DNA of 64,000 nucleotides from Alitta virens (taxonomy: Eukaryota > Annelida > Polychaeta > Phyllodocida > Nereididae), in NCBI GenBank assembly GCA_932294295.1, contig OW028578.1, positions 40,936,537-41,000,536 of the forward strand, read 5' to 3'. Shown one piece after another: positions 8,107 through 19,837 of this stretch. The first letter of the stretch is position 1, and the number at the start of each line of letters is the position of its first letter. The position numbers and the translations under genes are program-made. The notes beneath the pieces are model-generated. The model saw only the letters and a list, made by a program, of their open reading frames with translations. It was not told where the DNA came from and did no database searches.

Positions 8107-11100
8107 GTAAGCTGGAGCTCTTCACTTTTGGCGGTCAGAAATGCTGCCATGTTTTCCCCTGACTCACCACACGCCAATGGCCATACGGTACTGGAATGAA
8201 ATCGTTTCTCTCGATAAATCCATGATATATACACCCCTGACAATTACTCCACTGTGTCCCTGACATTTTAAGGATTATTTTGGTGTAAAATATGTCTGTG
8301 CAAATTAAAAATGTGGGTGAATTTGCAAACGTTTACCCAGCTGGGTTTCCATGTGTCAGATCTTGACAGGGGTGGATTTCTTAGTTTTCTCACAGACAAG
8401 GCTGCAAATCTAAACCCTGTGCATGGTGCATGGACCAGCTAGTCTTTCTAAAAACAATTATCAGACTATGCACACTGAAATATGTGTATTTGCAGAATTA
8501 TCGGTGTGTAAATTTGAGGTTAAAATTTACATGCAGAATATATTGCACAAATTAGACAAGAAATATATGGGGCAACATAATGTTCTGTGTTTGTAATGCT
8601 TCATTGCAATGTTATAACACACAATGTAATTTAATGCATCTAGAGTTATGAAATATGCAATTACATGCATACATATGGCCTGTAGTTTAGTTGTATTTTT
8701 GTATAGGGGCCAGAACTGGCTCAGGTATATTGATAATTTAAATGATGGAATATACTATAATCTGTGTTTAGGTTAATGCATTTTGACCTGTAAATATTAA
8801 GTAATGGTGCTATTGTATGAAAAATTATTTTTATATGGAGTAAATTAATATCTTGACAAAACCCATATGGTAAAGTATAGTTTTTCATAATATTGATAAA
8901 ACTGTATCATGTATATATTTTGTGGGAAGGGATTTAGTCTCAAATAAATGACCTACTGCATAAATATTAGTTGGCCTATTTGAGGTGTGTGGAGAGCCCT
9001 GGACTGGCAGTCTGCAGGAGTGCTGTGGGCCTGAGCTGGCAGCCTGGCTTCCATATAAAATTGCAATTGAGGAACTGCACACCTTGATGAATTGCCTTTT
9101 GTGATTGATTGCAATTGAGGCTTGTGCTAGATCACCTATTTCTTTTTGTAGATAGTAACTAGCTGTTACTTGAGCTGACCTACATTGTAAGAGACCCATG
9201 TGTTATAGAGACTACCTACTGTGATGCAAACATCAATGCAGTGAATAATTAGTAAACTGTGAAAGCTAGAATTCAGTGTTAGCGTTGTTTATATCAGTTG
9301 TGCATGTTTCTACTTGTTGGCGTTTTAACAATGAAGATTAGCCCTTCAAATCCCTTTAATGAAACATGGATTTTCTATAGGATTTTCTATAACATTGTGA
9401 TTAGCATAGCCTCCTGTCTAATTTTCAAATCGAAGCATATGCTATTCTAGAGCCACCTGGATACACCATTATAATTAGCATACAATGGAGAGTCTTGGTG
9501 TAAGTCTATTCTTGTATGTGTGCATCCTATACAATGTAGTACATGAATATCATTGTTCTACTATTGGGATGTGCTATTTCTAACTCACTGTTACTGAGTA
9601 AATTGTAGTCTTAAGTAAATATTCTTAATCGTCAATATTTTTAGCATATTTTATTCTTAAATACTTTAATCACTTAATTCTGAATGTAAATTAGTTATAA
9701 GCCCCACTGTTATGTAACTGGACACCTTAACCAATCGCACTGACCCTTAAGCGACCAATTTATTCAGCAATTTCTACTCGAGAAGGTGGTCTATTCATTG
9801 TAGATTCAGTAAATTATACGCTACCTTTGGTTTAGCATACTTAAGTACCTAGCGAATATCTATGGGCAATACCTCGCATCTAGTGTTGTGTGAATACTGA
9901 ATTGTACATGCCCTTAGGCATGGCTTTGTTACTTTTGTATAATAGTATATACTGGCCAGTATAGTCATGATTAGTAGACTGTGTAGTCGTAAACTTGTAA
10001 TAGATGCTAGGCTGTTATTTTGAGGTGTGATGTTGTTTCGTAGGATCAGGGTTAAAATTGGTGTACTTGTATGAATTTATTATTAGACTATATTGTCAAT
10101 TGTGATCACAAGTACATATTTGTTGCAGTAAGATGCAATTATGATTATTATATATAGAGGCAAAATAGGGCAAAAAGTTGCATTTTAATGAATTACATGT
10201 TGTTAATGTGTCGTTCGTATATTTTGCAATATTTAAGCATGACTTTGAAGAACTAAATATTAACATTAGCATTCTTAAATCCTTAGTAGTAGTGGTAGTA
10301 GTAGTAGTAGAAGTAGTAGAAGTTCTGTAGTTTGATAGTTTATTTGACCTAATTATACACATATACAGAGAAACCAAGGCAAACATTCATCTACACAACA
10401 TACTACAATTATTTAAAATATAGAGCAAAGAATGAGTGGTCAAGAGGCATCCTTAAGCTATAAGACACAGCGCTTATAGGGATGCCACCTTGAATATTAT
10501 CCTTTCTCATAGTGTTTCATAAATGACCTTTTATCCAGAAGTACCCAGAACTTTCGTAGAAGTTGGTGAATATACTCAGAATTGCATCAGGGTCTGTTCA
10601 GTGTTTTCCGCAGTCTAGCCACACGGTAGATATGTTACATTCTTGTGGTGGAGTAAGGGTGGATCTGTTTCTTCTGAAAGAAATAAAAATGTGTTTCCAA
10701 ATTGTGTGCATGTATAGATAGCCGTTTTTCCAAGTAAGATTTAGCGAGCTAACAAGGTACAATGATGTATGTAAATATAAGTTTCAGGCTTGTAATACTG
10801 TGTATTTAGTTAAAATAATATCATTAAATAAAAAATAATTTTAATATATTCAACATAATATTTATCACAAAAATCAAATAGAAAACTAGTAAATATATTC
10901 CAAAATATTATGGTATGTAATTGTGTATAAATGTATAAGATTTTTTTTCTCTAATGTTCCTATACAATGTGGAGCTATTCTATAATGTTTTGGTCGAATA
11001 GCCATAAATTCAAATGCACTGAAAATTAAATACTATATGTTTGCACATTCCTCTTGAATCCCTATTGACATGTAGACAAACACGTTACACAAATGAAGTT

Positions 11101-14100
11101 GAACTTTAATACGAAGGGTTTATGCACATGTTAGCATTATACATATTATTGTAGTTGCCATGTTTTTAGTTCAGATTATATGGTCGACCCTAGAGCCTAG
11201 TTGAGGGTACATGTATTATTGGGTGTAGAACAGAGCTGAAATATTTGGGAGGTTGCCAGGGTTAAAACATTACTCTCAGCTGTTGTTTTGAGTTGTTGGC
11301 ACATATTCAATTTATGGATGGATCAAGGGTCGCGTCAATCAAAAAATGTAAACTTGAGAAGAAAAATAATAATGATAAATTGGAAAAATAGAAAAAGGTA
11401 TTAGAAGAAAAAAGAATCTGCCTAAAAAAAAATGAGACTATATTTATAAGAAAATAATTGTTATGCTTTTGGAGTTATGAACCATCTAATTTAATCCCTC
11501 CACACGTAGTTGATGGTCGTGTTGTATTAAAGACATCTAAAATATTATTTAAATGTAACTTATTAGAATATTGATGCGTTTATGAATTATAAACAAATGA
11601 GATGAGATGATGAATGATACAGACGCTATAAAAAATTTGGTATTTGAAATGGTTCAGAATACCGTATTTAATTTATTACAAGCTGGGGCCTCATTTTAGA
11701 GAGGGTGTTCCTTCGTATTTTAAATAGACCGGTATACTTTAATATTTATTTGGTATTTAAAATTGATTATTATATGTTCGAATACATGTTGGTGACTTGT
11801 TCCAACTAGACCCAACTAGTAATGTAGAAATTATGGTATACATGTTCAACTTAAAGGACCATAACCATCACAGTTCAATGATTTGCCATGCATCGTATTA
11901 CTAATATTTCGCGATGTTTAATCTATGAGTCAGGCTGTTACTGCTGTATTGAATTCAATGTTTATATTCCGAATTTGATTTATAGTATATATCAGTATAA
12001 ATATCGATTAGCGATAACTTAGCATACCAGCTGGCGCTAAATATTTCATCTGCGTTGAAAAATCTCTGGGGAAAAATCATAAGCAACTCGTCGAGTAGTT
12101 TTCTAAAAATCATCGAGTAGTTTTAAAACTGTATGATATATTTACGAATAGTGGGAAGTGTTTTTGTGCGCACGGTTTTACAACTACCCAAAGTTCATAG
12201 TACTCATCTGTCGTTATCTCGTATTTTTACTGGGTTTTGTATTAATATAGATAAATCAAGATAAAGTTCACCTTTGTGGAATGCATGTGTATAGGCTTAG
12301 ATAAGGAAAAAAAGCTGTCTTAGTGAATTGGTTTTTAAGATTGGTCTTATACTTTTTGGGAAATTTGTATCATGAGAAATTTTATGTACAGTAACAGATT
12401 GTAGACTTTTGGCATCGACATAAGTCGATAAAATGGTTTTATGACGTGAACTTCCAGCGATAAGAAACCGAATTTACTAGGATTTAATCTTATATACAGT
12501 GTATTTAAATAAATTTTCTAAGATCTATCTTCTTATATAGTCGATATTTTTGTCCATTTCAATGCGATTTTCTTATTTTTGTATTTATTTTTTGGCTGAC
12601 CACAGATTTTATCTTGCTATCATTAAGAACAATTTGGAAGATCAAAAGACTTTTTGGTTATTTCTTAAGATATTTGCTACAAAGGGGATTCTCAGTAAAG
12701 TGCTTCTGCTTTTGGCGAATCTAGCAATTTGGGGGGGAGGGGGGGCGGGTTATTTCGATTTAATTAGCTTATGAATGGAGTCCCCCAAGATTGGCGCCAG
12801 AAATCATTCCAAATCACTGAAATGTTTCTTTGAAAATTCATTGTAGGTTCCTTATTCTTTTGAAATTTATAACACTGGCAGATAGTAGCTTCGTTGTGGC
12901 TTAAATAACTTGATTAGAATTTAATGATAGAACAGGTAGAGCTAGAATACGTGGCCGTGACGTCAAATGCAGGGCTCTCCACAATGTGCTTAGCCAAGCT
13001 GCTGGCCATGTTTGTGAGCTCCATTCAAGCTGTGTTCAGTAGAAAGCGGCTTTACACTATATTTCTTCCCGAATGCGGTTCAGCTTGGCTACACCCCAAT
13101 AATCACACAGAATAGCCCACTGAGTTTTGAATTTGGTGTGATATCACAATGTGAAACCAATGTGTTTATACATTGAATATTTCTGCTGTGATTTCTCGAT
13201 TTTCATACATTATATTTGTATCACAGGGCATGCACAGATTTGTCACTGTGAGTATAGACTACAGACACTTGGCTACCCAACAAATTCGGTGTTTTACGAT
13301 CTATTTTTTTGATACCACAGAAAGATGCTAATTTGGCAAGGGAGCTTCCTTGAAGATTATAGCTGTGCGCTGCAAGATAGTTTTTCCATGCATTTGCCCA
13401 CCCCCAGGGCGCCATACTGTGTGGAGTGCCAACTCATCCAGATGGCTAGCTTTTATGTGTATGATAGACCCCTCTTTTCACTGTTCTTGTACATTAAAGA
13501 CTGGGTGGGGGTCATATACTTGCACCAACATAGGCCTGCAATTAGTGGGACACTGTTACAATTAAGAGATGCTGCAAAACGTATGTCTAACAAGGTGGTG
13601 TCATATACTTGCACCAGCATAGGTCCTTAATTATTGGTGCAATGTTTATAAATATAGAATAGAGGCCTGCAATAGGGGGTATAGGCTACAGGGTGGTGTC
13701 ACATACTTGTACCTACATAGGACATTCATTACAGGGGCAATGCCTGTTATTGTACCTAATTTATGTGTTTGCACTTTAAAGGGTGGTGTTTAGATCCTGT
13801 TTGCATAGGTCCACAATTCTGGGGATTGTGTTGGGTGATGCTATTAGCATAACAGTCCCACTGGCAAATAAAAGCTAGCGAATGAAACCTCAACAAGGCA
13901 TAGAATATGATATTTTAGTATTTGCAGATGTGAAATGCATAATTTTGTTATTCTGATATTTTTTATCACTCATTTAAAGGTTTCTAATACGAGTTAAAAC
14001 GGACAAACATTCGAAGAAGAGAATTGAATATGGCTCAATATAATTCAGATATTTTACTTAGCATAGCATTGATTATGACATATCCCTCATTAAATAGCAG

Positions 14101-15180
14101 ATCAATAATATAATATATAATGTTTTTCTTTCGCCAATCCACTGTGCTAAAGTACGGTCGTCCCGGTTGTGTTAAATGTTTTGTCGGCTGGTGATATTCT
14201 TTTTGCTGGTTATGATTATTGATGGGCTGGCATTGAGGGGGGTTTGGCTCGAAGGGAGTATTGATTATCCATCCCTCATCGTAGCTCGTTTTAGAAGATT
14301 GAATTTAGAATTGTGCGGACGATGCACTTTTCTGTGATTCGGTTATTTTATGAAGGTTTCCTAGCCATACAAGATAATCAATAAATCAGTTTAGCGGTTT
14401 AACCCCACCGCCTGCAACCTGCACATGTCGTATACTACGCTGCATTAACTTCAATGAGATTTCAGACCTTTCAAGCTGAGGTTAGACTTTTGAAATAGGA
14501 ATTGATTTATTGATAATCCGTGATGTTAATGGGCATGAGATGCAGGTGCTCAGTTGAGTTATACATTCTATGTCATTATGAAGTGATGAGTTGTAAAAAA
14601 TAAAAAATATAAAATGAAAATTATTTTTCTATAATTTTGGATTGAATTAAAGGAGATTGAATGAAAAGGCAGTCATTTTGTGTTCTGACCGTTCTCTGAA
14701 GTTATTTTGCAAAAATGGTAAAAAAACTTTCATCATCAACCAATGACAACTGTTGTATGAAAGTTTTAAGGTTTTATACTTGCATGACTGAAAACAGATG
14801 CACTGCTGACTGATATAATTTACGATATTTGCTGGTTTATTTAATTTCAGATATGGCAAAATCCAAAGTGTTAAGATCCTGGCAGAGACCAAGAATGATA
14901 AACCGTGTGCAACAGTCGCCTTCATGGATATTAAGTCCGCAGCAAAAGCTCACAACACTGAAAACAAAGTTGATGGCATCCACGTTGCCACCGAGTACTA
15001 TGAACCCAGCGCCACTGGAGCAGTTACTATAACACGGACTACAGATGGCGACACCGGGCAAAGGGGTCCCATCCCGAGTACCAGCGGAACTGCTTTCACT
15101 TCAGCGCCATCTGCATCAAAACCTGCCGGGCGTGCTGTTACCGCTGGCGCCCCCTTCCCCGGGCGTTCTGATTCGTCAGA
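8024..15180 (+). CDS. spen: spen (Split ends/SHARP/MINT), first two coding exons; gene continues off right edge
   Basis: Spen is a very large nuclear RNA-binding co-repressor with several N-terminal RRMs and a C-terminal SPOC domain. It binds structured RNA and recruits histone-deacetylase complexes, for example in Notch signalling. Two exons are visible: 8024-8106 (donor GTAAGC) and 14851-15180 (acceptor TTTCAG, donor GTAAGT). The start MVRETRYLWVGNLP is nearly identical to the known Spen N-terminus as I remember it. RRM1 spans about residues 6-80: RNP2 is LWVGNL (8-13), YGKIQSVKIL follows the exon junction at codon 28, RNP1-like CATVAFMDI (47-55), and SAAKAHN matches the family's KSAxKAHN. 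Residues 80-137 are Thr/Ser/Gly/Pro-rich linker. RRM2-4, the repeats and SPOC are not in the window. Start choice is secure because homologues begin at the same methionine. Confidence 0.95.
10287..10323 (+). repeat. (GTA)n/(GAA)n microsatellite
   Basis: Imperfect trinucleotide run of GTA units with GAA variants. Confidence 0.8.
13503..13850 (+). repeat. Diverged ~94-bp tandem repeat, four copies
   Basis: The phrase GTGGTGTCATATACTTGCAC recurs with changes at about 13505, 13595, 13693 and 13781, each followed by CATAGG and a CTGCAATTAGTGG-like stretch. The last copy is the most degraded. It looks like an old local amplification. Confidence 0.7.
14851..15180 (+). CDS. spen: spen coding exon 2 (rest of RRM1 plus linker)
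   Basis: 330 bases: one base completing Arg28, 109 codons, and two trailing bases (phase 2). Encodes YGKIQSVKILAETKNDKP, CATVAFMDIKSAAKAHN and VATEYYEP, then a low-complexity Ser/Thr/Pro/Gly linker ending GRSDSSE. It is distinctly GC-richer than the flanking introns, and other frames here are shadows. Confidence 0.95.
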
Positions 15181-15816
15181 GTAAGTTGAAAGGCGTATAG
15201 CGTATTTAGTCGTAAATAGGTTTTTTATAGGTAGTTTGTAATTATATTCATGCACAGATATGTATCATGTTCACAACAGCGTTATATTGAGGGATAGGGG
15301 GGTTTTTGGGTACTAATACACTTTTTTTGAACAGTATATCAAAACCTGCCTCGGATACAAACATTGGTGTGGTAAGTTGCTAACTTAGAGAATGCGATAG
15401 ATTACTTAACACTAAAGTTTTGAAACAGAGACAACAGCTATAATATCACTCGTTAAACTATCCTCAACCCCCTTTTTTGGCATTTGTGATGTAAAATCTT
15501 CAAATTATATTCCCTATATAGCTCTAGTAATTTTGAACGAGCAAATTCGGAATAGATCATAGGATAATGTAGATAGTATGATATGTTTGCAATGTGCTTT
15601 CGTTTAATGTCAGTGACATTTTTAAGTATCTTAAGGAGCCACACCATGCTACCCAATTGTATACATGTTTTGTTGTGTTTTGACCATGTGTATTGTGGAC
15701 TATATCGTACTGCTAGTATTGGTCGTTTGGACGCGTTCCTGTACTGCTTGTATATTGTGCTCTTTATACACAGAAGCTGTGGCTTCTGAATTGCAATTAG
15801 TATCTACGTGTGGATT

Positions 15817-16291
15817 TACCTGGGCGTAAAAGAGTAGTATATCATCGTGTCTTGGGTGTACCTTTGGAGATTACCGATTTGGAGTAACGGAGTACGGGAT
15901 ACCTGCTTCGGATGGAGGGATACCTACCGTATCAATACCAGGTCAAGTATTAGGAAGTACCATTACCTTGTGACGGGTACCGCTAGATGGCGTGACGTAT
16001 CAGAATTTGGAATTGATGACGTTTGACGTCATTTGGCGACGTCTTCAACTCTTGGGTGCCAGCACTACCAAGCTGGTCGGATGAGAAAGAACGTCTTACC
16101 ATTGTACCAGCATCATTACCATTGGTCAATTACCTTACCATTTACCAATTACCATCGGAGGGTGTACCTATAGGATGTCTTACCAAATATGGAGTAGCTG
16201 TGCAAGCAAGTTTTACCCCCAGCGGCAGGTTTTACCAAATTGGAGAGCTCTCCGAGATACCCGGAGATTCTACTTGTTACCAATGGTTACC
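15817..16291 (+). repeat. TACC-rich low-complexity patch
   Basis: The tetramer TACC occurs about 25 times on the plus strand in 475 bases (about two expected), mostly as TTACCA, GTACC or ATACC, with irregular spacing and little on the other strand. It is not a simple tandem repeat. An open frame of about 121 codons (16023-16388) crosses it and ends near a GTAAGT, but it has no recognised homology. Confidence 0.6.
15980..15994 (+). promoter_or_regulatory. Weak CTCF-like motif
   Basis: CCGCTAGATGGCGTG shares the TAGATGGCG core of the CTCF consensus, with mismatches at the ends. Confidence 0.25.
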
Positions 16292-19200
16292 AAAGGAACA
16301 AAAGGTCTGGAGCAAAGAAAGTAAGAAAATTCCAAAGGTGGAGTATATTTCTTGTCTCCGGCATGAAAGAGTAAGTCCCAGCATTTAGTTGTGTTCTAAT
16401 GTTCTATATGGAATGTTGTGTAGGGACCCAGTGGTCAATGTTCGTTTTATTCCAGAATGCTCATTTTCAGATCTTGGTAATCTGGGGCAAAATGCAATTA
16501 GATCATGTAGCAAGCTGACATTTAAGACTGAAGTTTAATTCTTATTTAAAATGTTTGATATCGTTTCGCTGAATTTTCTGCCCCAATTAACCTTATTTCG
16601 AAAACCAGCTTTGCAGGTTTGTTTTTAATTAGGCTGTCACAGTGCATGTCAAAAACAAAAGTAATTCCTTCCTATAAGCACGTTTCTAATTGCGCTTCTA
16701 CGCAGGTAACTCCGTTACCTTGACATTTGAAGAAGGCAAGTGTGATCCGTTAACTGTTTGGTTTAGCTTTGTGTAATCCTGCTGCTATAGATGTAGACCA
16801 GTGTTTATATTAGGCATAAAAGAGATCAACATAGCTATATGAGTATATGTTAATCCGTCGTTAAAACAATACGGTCAGAGTACAAGGTAGTCATGTTTAT
16901 ACAGTAGCCATTAATACAGGATATGCTACTGAATGTTTGCATAATGGCCTATAGATGTTTAACTGTTCAGCCTATGTTCAAAGTCCTGTAGGATGTTGAT
17001 AGACCATCCTTGTGCTAAGTTTTGATGCATGTTTTTTGCTGCAGGATTCCTCAGACCTGCTCTAAATCTGCAGTAGTAGTCTAAAGCATAGCTGGCAAAC
17101 AAGGGCTTTAATTCTGGCAACACAGAGCTCAGATTTTCTTCGGGAAGATTTAGTTGCAGCAGCTTTTCGGAGTAGGTGTTTGTTTCTTTTAGGGCTATGT
17201 TGAGAATTTAAAAAGGTCGAAAGTTTTGTCGAGGTTTAAAAACGCTAACTTCATGCTGTTTTATGTCTGAGAAGTGTAAAAAGAGGGTATACAACTGCGG
17301 ATTGATACTTCAAGTTGTCCAAGGTTTAGGGTAAATCATGTTTGTGTGATATGTAGTGTCTAGGATAAAAGATGTAAGTGCTGCTCAAGAGTGAAAAAAC
17401 AAAGATGTGAAAAAAAGACTAACTTGGCACAAACTTAGCTTTGTTATTCCGATATTTTTGTTTAGATAGCACGTCCTGTGTTATTTTTGTAGATAGCTCA
17501 GGAGTGTAGAGTCTGCTGTATTGTGCACCTCACACTGAAAGAGCAATTGCAGACTATTTTCAACTGCTAATTGGTGTTGAATATATATAAACTGTAGCTG
17601 ATCTTTTTCTTCAAATAGCTATTTTTGTGGTATTTTATGTAGATAGCTCAGTAATAGCACGGAATATATCTATCTAGCATGAATTTTTTAGTGTGGAACA
17701 TAGACCTAGTCTGTAAATGTCACTTAGAGGGGCTCCGGTCGATATACGCTAAATCACTGTTAGCATCAAAATAGCTAAATCTTATGATTGAGTGATGATG
17801 AAAGTTAGAGATATAATTCCTTTGCCAACTTGACAGTTGTGAAATGATCTATAATACAGTTACTTTGATACAATGGTGATGTCTTGTGCTTACAGAGATT
17901 ATCTTTAATTTACACAACGCTTATTATAACTTCAGAAGTTTCTTACCGGACTGAACGAGCCCTCGACTCGAATAAGTTTCTTTATACTCTTGAGTATTTG
18001 TAGTCTTAGTACCTTTAGGGGAACCATTAACCAAGGAAGTACGAAAACACTGCTTGCGGATGACCTTGGTATCTGCAGCTAAACTGGCAGCTAAGTTGGC
18101 AGAGAATTCTTTATTTATTGAGCAATGTGAGATATACAGTGGGGTGCTGCCAGCAGGGTTGTATTTCACCCTCTGAGAGTTGTCTTGTGAATATTTTGGG
18201 AGCACCGGCTTGCAGAAGCATGAGTAGGAGAACAAATACTCGCATTTCGGTGGAGTTATATAGCTCTGTAGATATGTGGAGACTCATAAGAGAGCCTTGC
18301 TGAACTCCGCTGAGCATTCTACGATACTCATCTATAGGTCCTGATGAGTTAGGGATATGTATAGTATTGGCAGAATGATTTGGATCAGTAGATTAAACCC
18401 TAACCTTAATTCTGGACAATATAATGATGAGATTGTTCAAGAAAAATATCTTTTTCATTCAAATTTTGACAAACGAATAGTGTTACAATCCAAATTAAGG
18501 GAAAAAACTTTTTAAGATGGAATTTTTTTTTTCAATTTAAGTTGAAAATCAATAAATCAAAAAGGGAAATAGTCTGTTGTGACTTATTAGAGTCCATTGG
18601 CATTAAGCTGATTTTTTTTTTTACTGCAGATTTGTATTTACCACAGGATGGCTTTGATTACATTGTTTTGAATTTCATTTTCCTGAATTGGCTTTCGCTG
18701 TTTGTCTGTACAGTGTACACACACTACATGTCTTGTGTAGTCTAGACAGCTCAAATAGTCAACTAGCATGACTTCCTTGGTGAAGCGAATATAATATGTG
18801 ACTGCGCAGAGCGAAGAGTTTTTCCGAGTTATACTTGTATGTAATTGCATAGGATCCCTTCAGGCTATGTCACATAATGTGTATAGCGAATACGGAGCAA
18901 TATTAAGTGGTGTTTTTTTCCAAAACGTCTTTTGTGTGTTACTCGGGGGGATGAGTAGTGAAAGTCACGCTCTGGTAGATAGTTTTTCCTTTTCGGTTGG
19001 TGTATTTTCGCCATATCTTTCTGAAGTTTTCGGCTAGTTTTTCAAAGCTATCAGCTGTTTACCGTGTTCTGTATGCGTTTCGCAAACTTTACACAGTCCC
19101 AGTCCCAGTCTGCTCCATTGAGTATATACAATATTTATTTAATTTAACCCCGTCTAGCTTGTTTCGCCCCTAGAAATGTTCTGCATTCGTAGATCTATGA

Positions 19201-19820
19201 GTCATGCTCTTCGAATCTTTGCGTTTATAAATACGCTGGGATGTTAGCGAGCTGTCTCATGGGTGCATACATTTCTCATCGTATATTCTATTACGGAGAT
19301 TCTGTTAATTGATACAAATATTTATGAATACTGAAAGACCGTTGCTGTTGACTTATAGTTTTATACATCAATATTATCAATTTGTCATAAAATATTCAAT
19401 ATTGTTACTCATGCAAAATGTATGGGGTTTTCTTTGACAGTTCTGACATTCTGATAAACTAGCTTTATAGCGTCTATTGTCTGCTATTTAAATTAGTGTT
19501 CAGTCTATTTATGACTTCATATAGTCAACAGCTATTTTTGAAGGGCTTGATTGCAATAAGTATGCACAATATTTGGGGTTAAAATAATAATAGTAATGTA
19601 TTTTTAGACTTTCTACTTTCTACTTTTATCAGTCGACATTTCTACTTTGCTTATTGGCATGTAAACAAGTCCCCTGTGAACCTTAAAACAAACTAGAAGG
19701 GGAAATTTACCCCCATGCCCTGCCAAGACCTCCAATCTTTTAGTTTACCCCTTGACTTGACCTCTGACCTTTTGGCTTTCTTAGTATTGCTGTTAGGGTA
19801 GCTTCAGTACATTATCAGAA

Positions 19821-19837
19821 CCCCCCCCCCCCCCCCC
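19821..19837 (+). repeat. Poly-C run (17)
   Basis: Uninterrupted run of 17 C. Confidence 0.9.

Larger units (their letters stand above)
8107..14850 (+). other. spen: spen intron 1 (6.7 kb)
   Basis: GTAAGC...TTTCAG, phase 2. Mostly unique AT-rich sequence with no recognisable coding exon. Contents seen: a (GTA)n-like microsatellite at 10287-10323, a G-run at about 12732-12744, a CRE octamer at 12958-12965 and a diverged ~94-bp tandem repeat at about 13503-13850. Confidence 0.85.

Noticed and set aside
7914..8162. 82-codon open frame at the spen start
   Set aside because: It overlaps spen exon 1 in a different frame. The MVRETRYLWVGNLP frame from 8024 matches Spen and ends at a donor.
14837..15255. 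Several overlapping frames on both strands around 15 kb
   Set aside because: Only the frame continuing spen exon 1 has RRM similarity; the others are shadows of this GC-richer exon.
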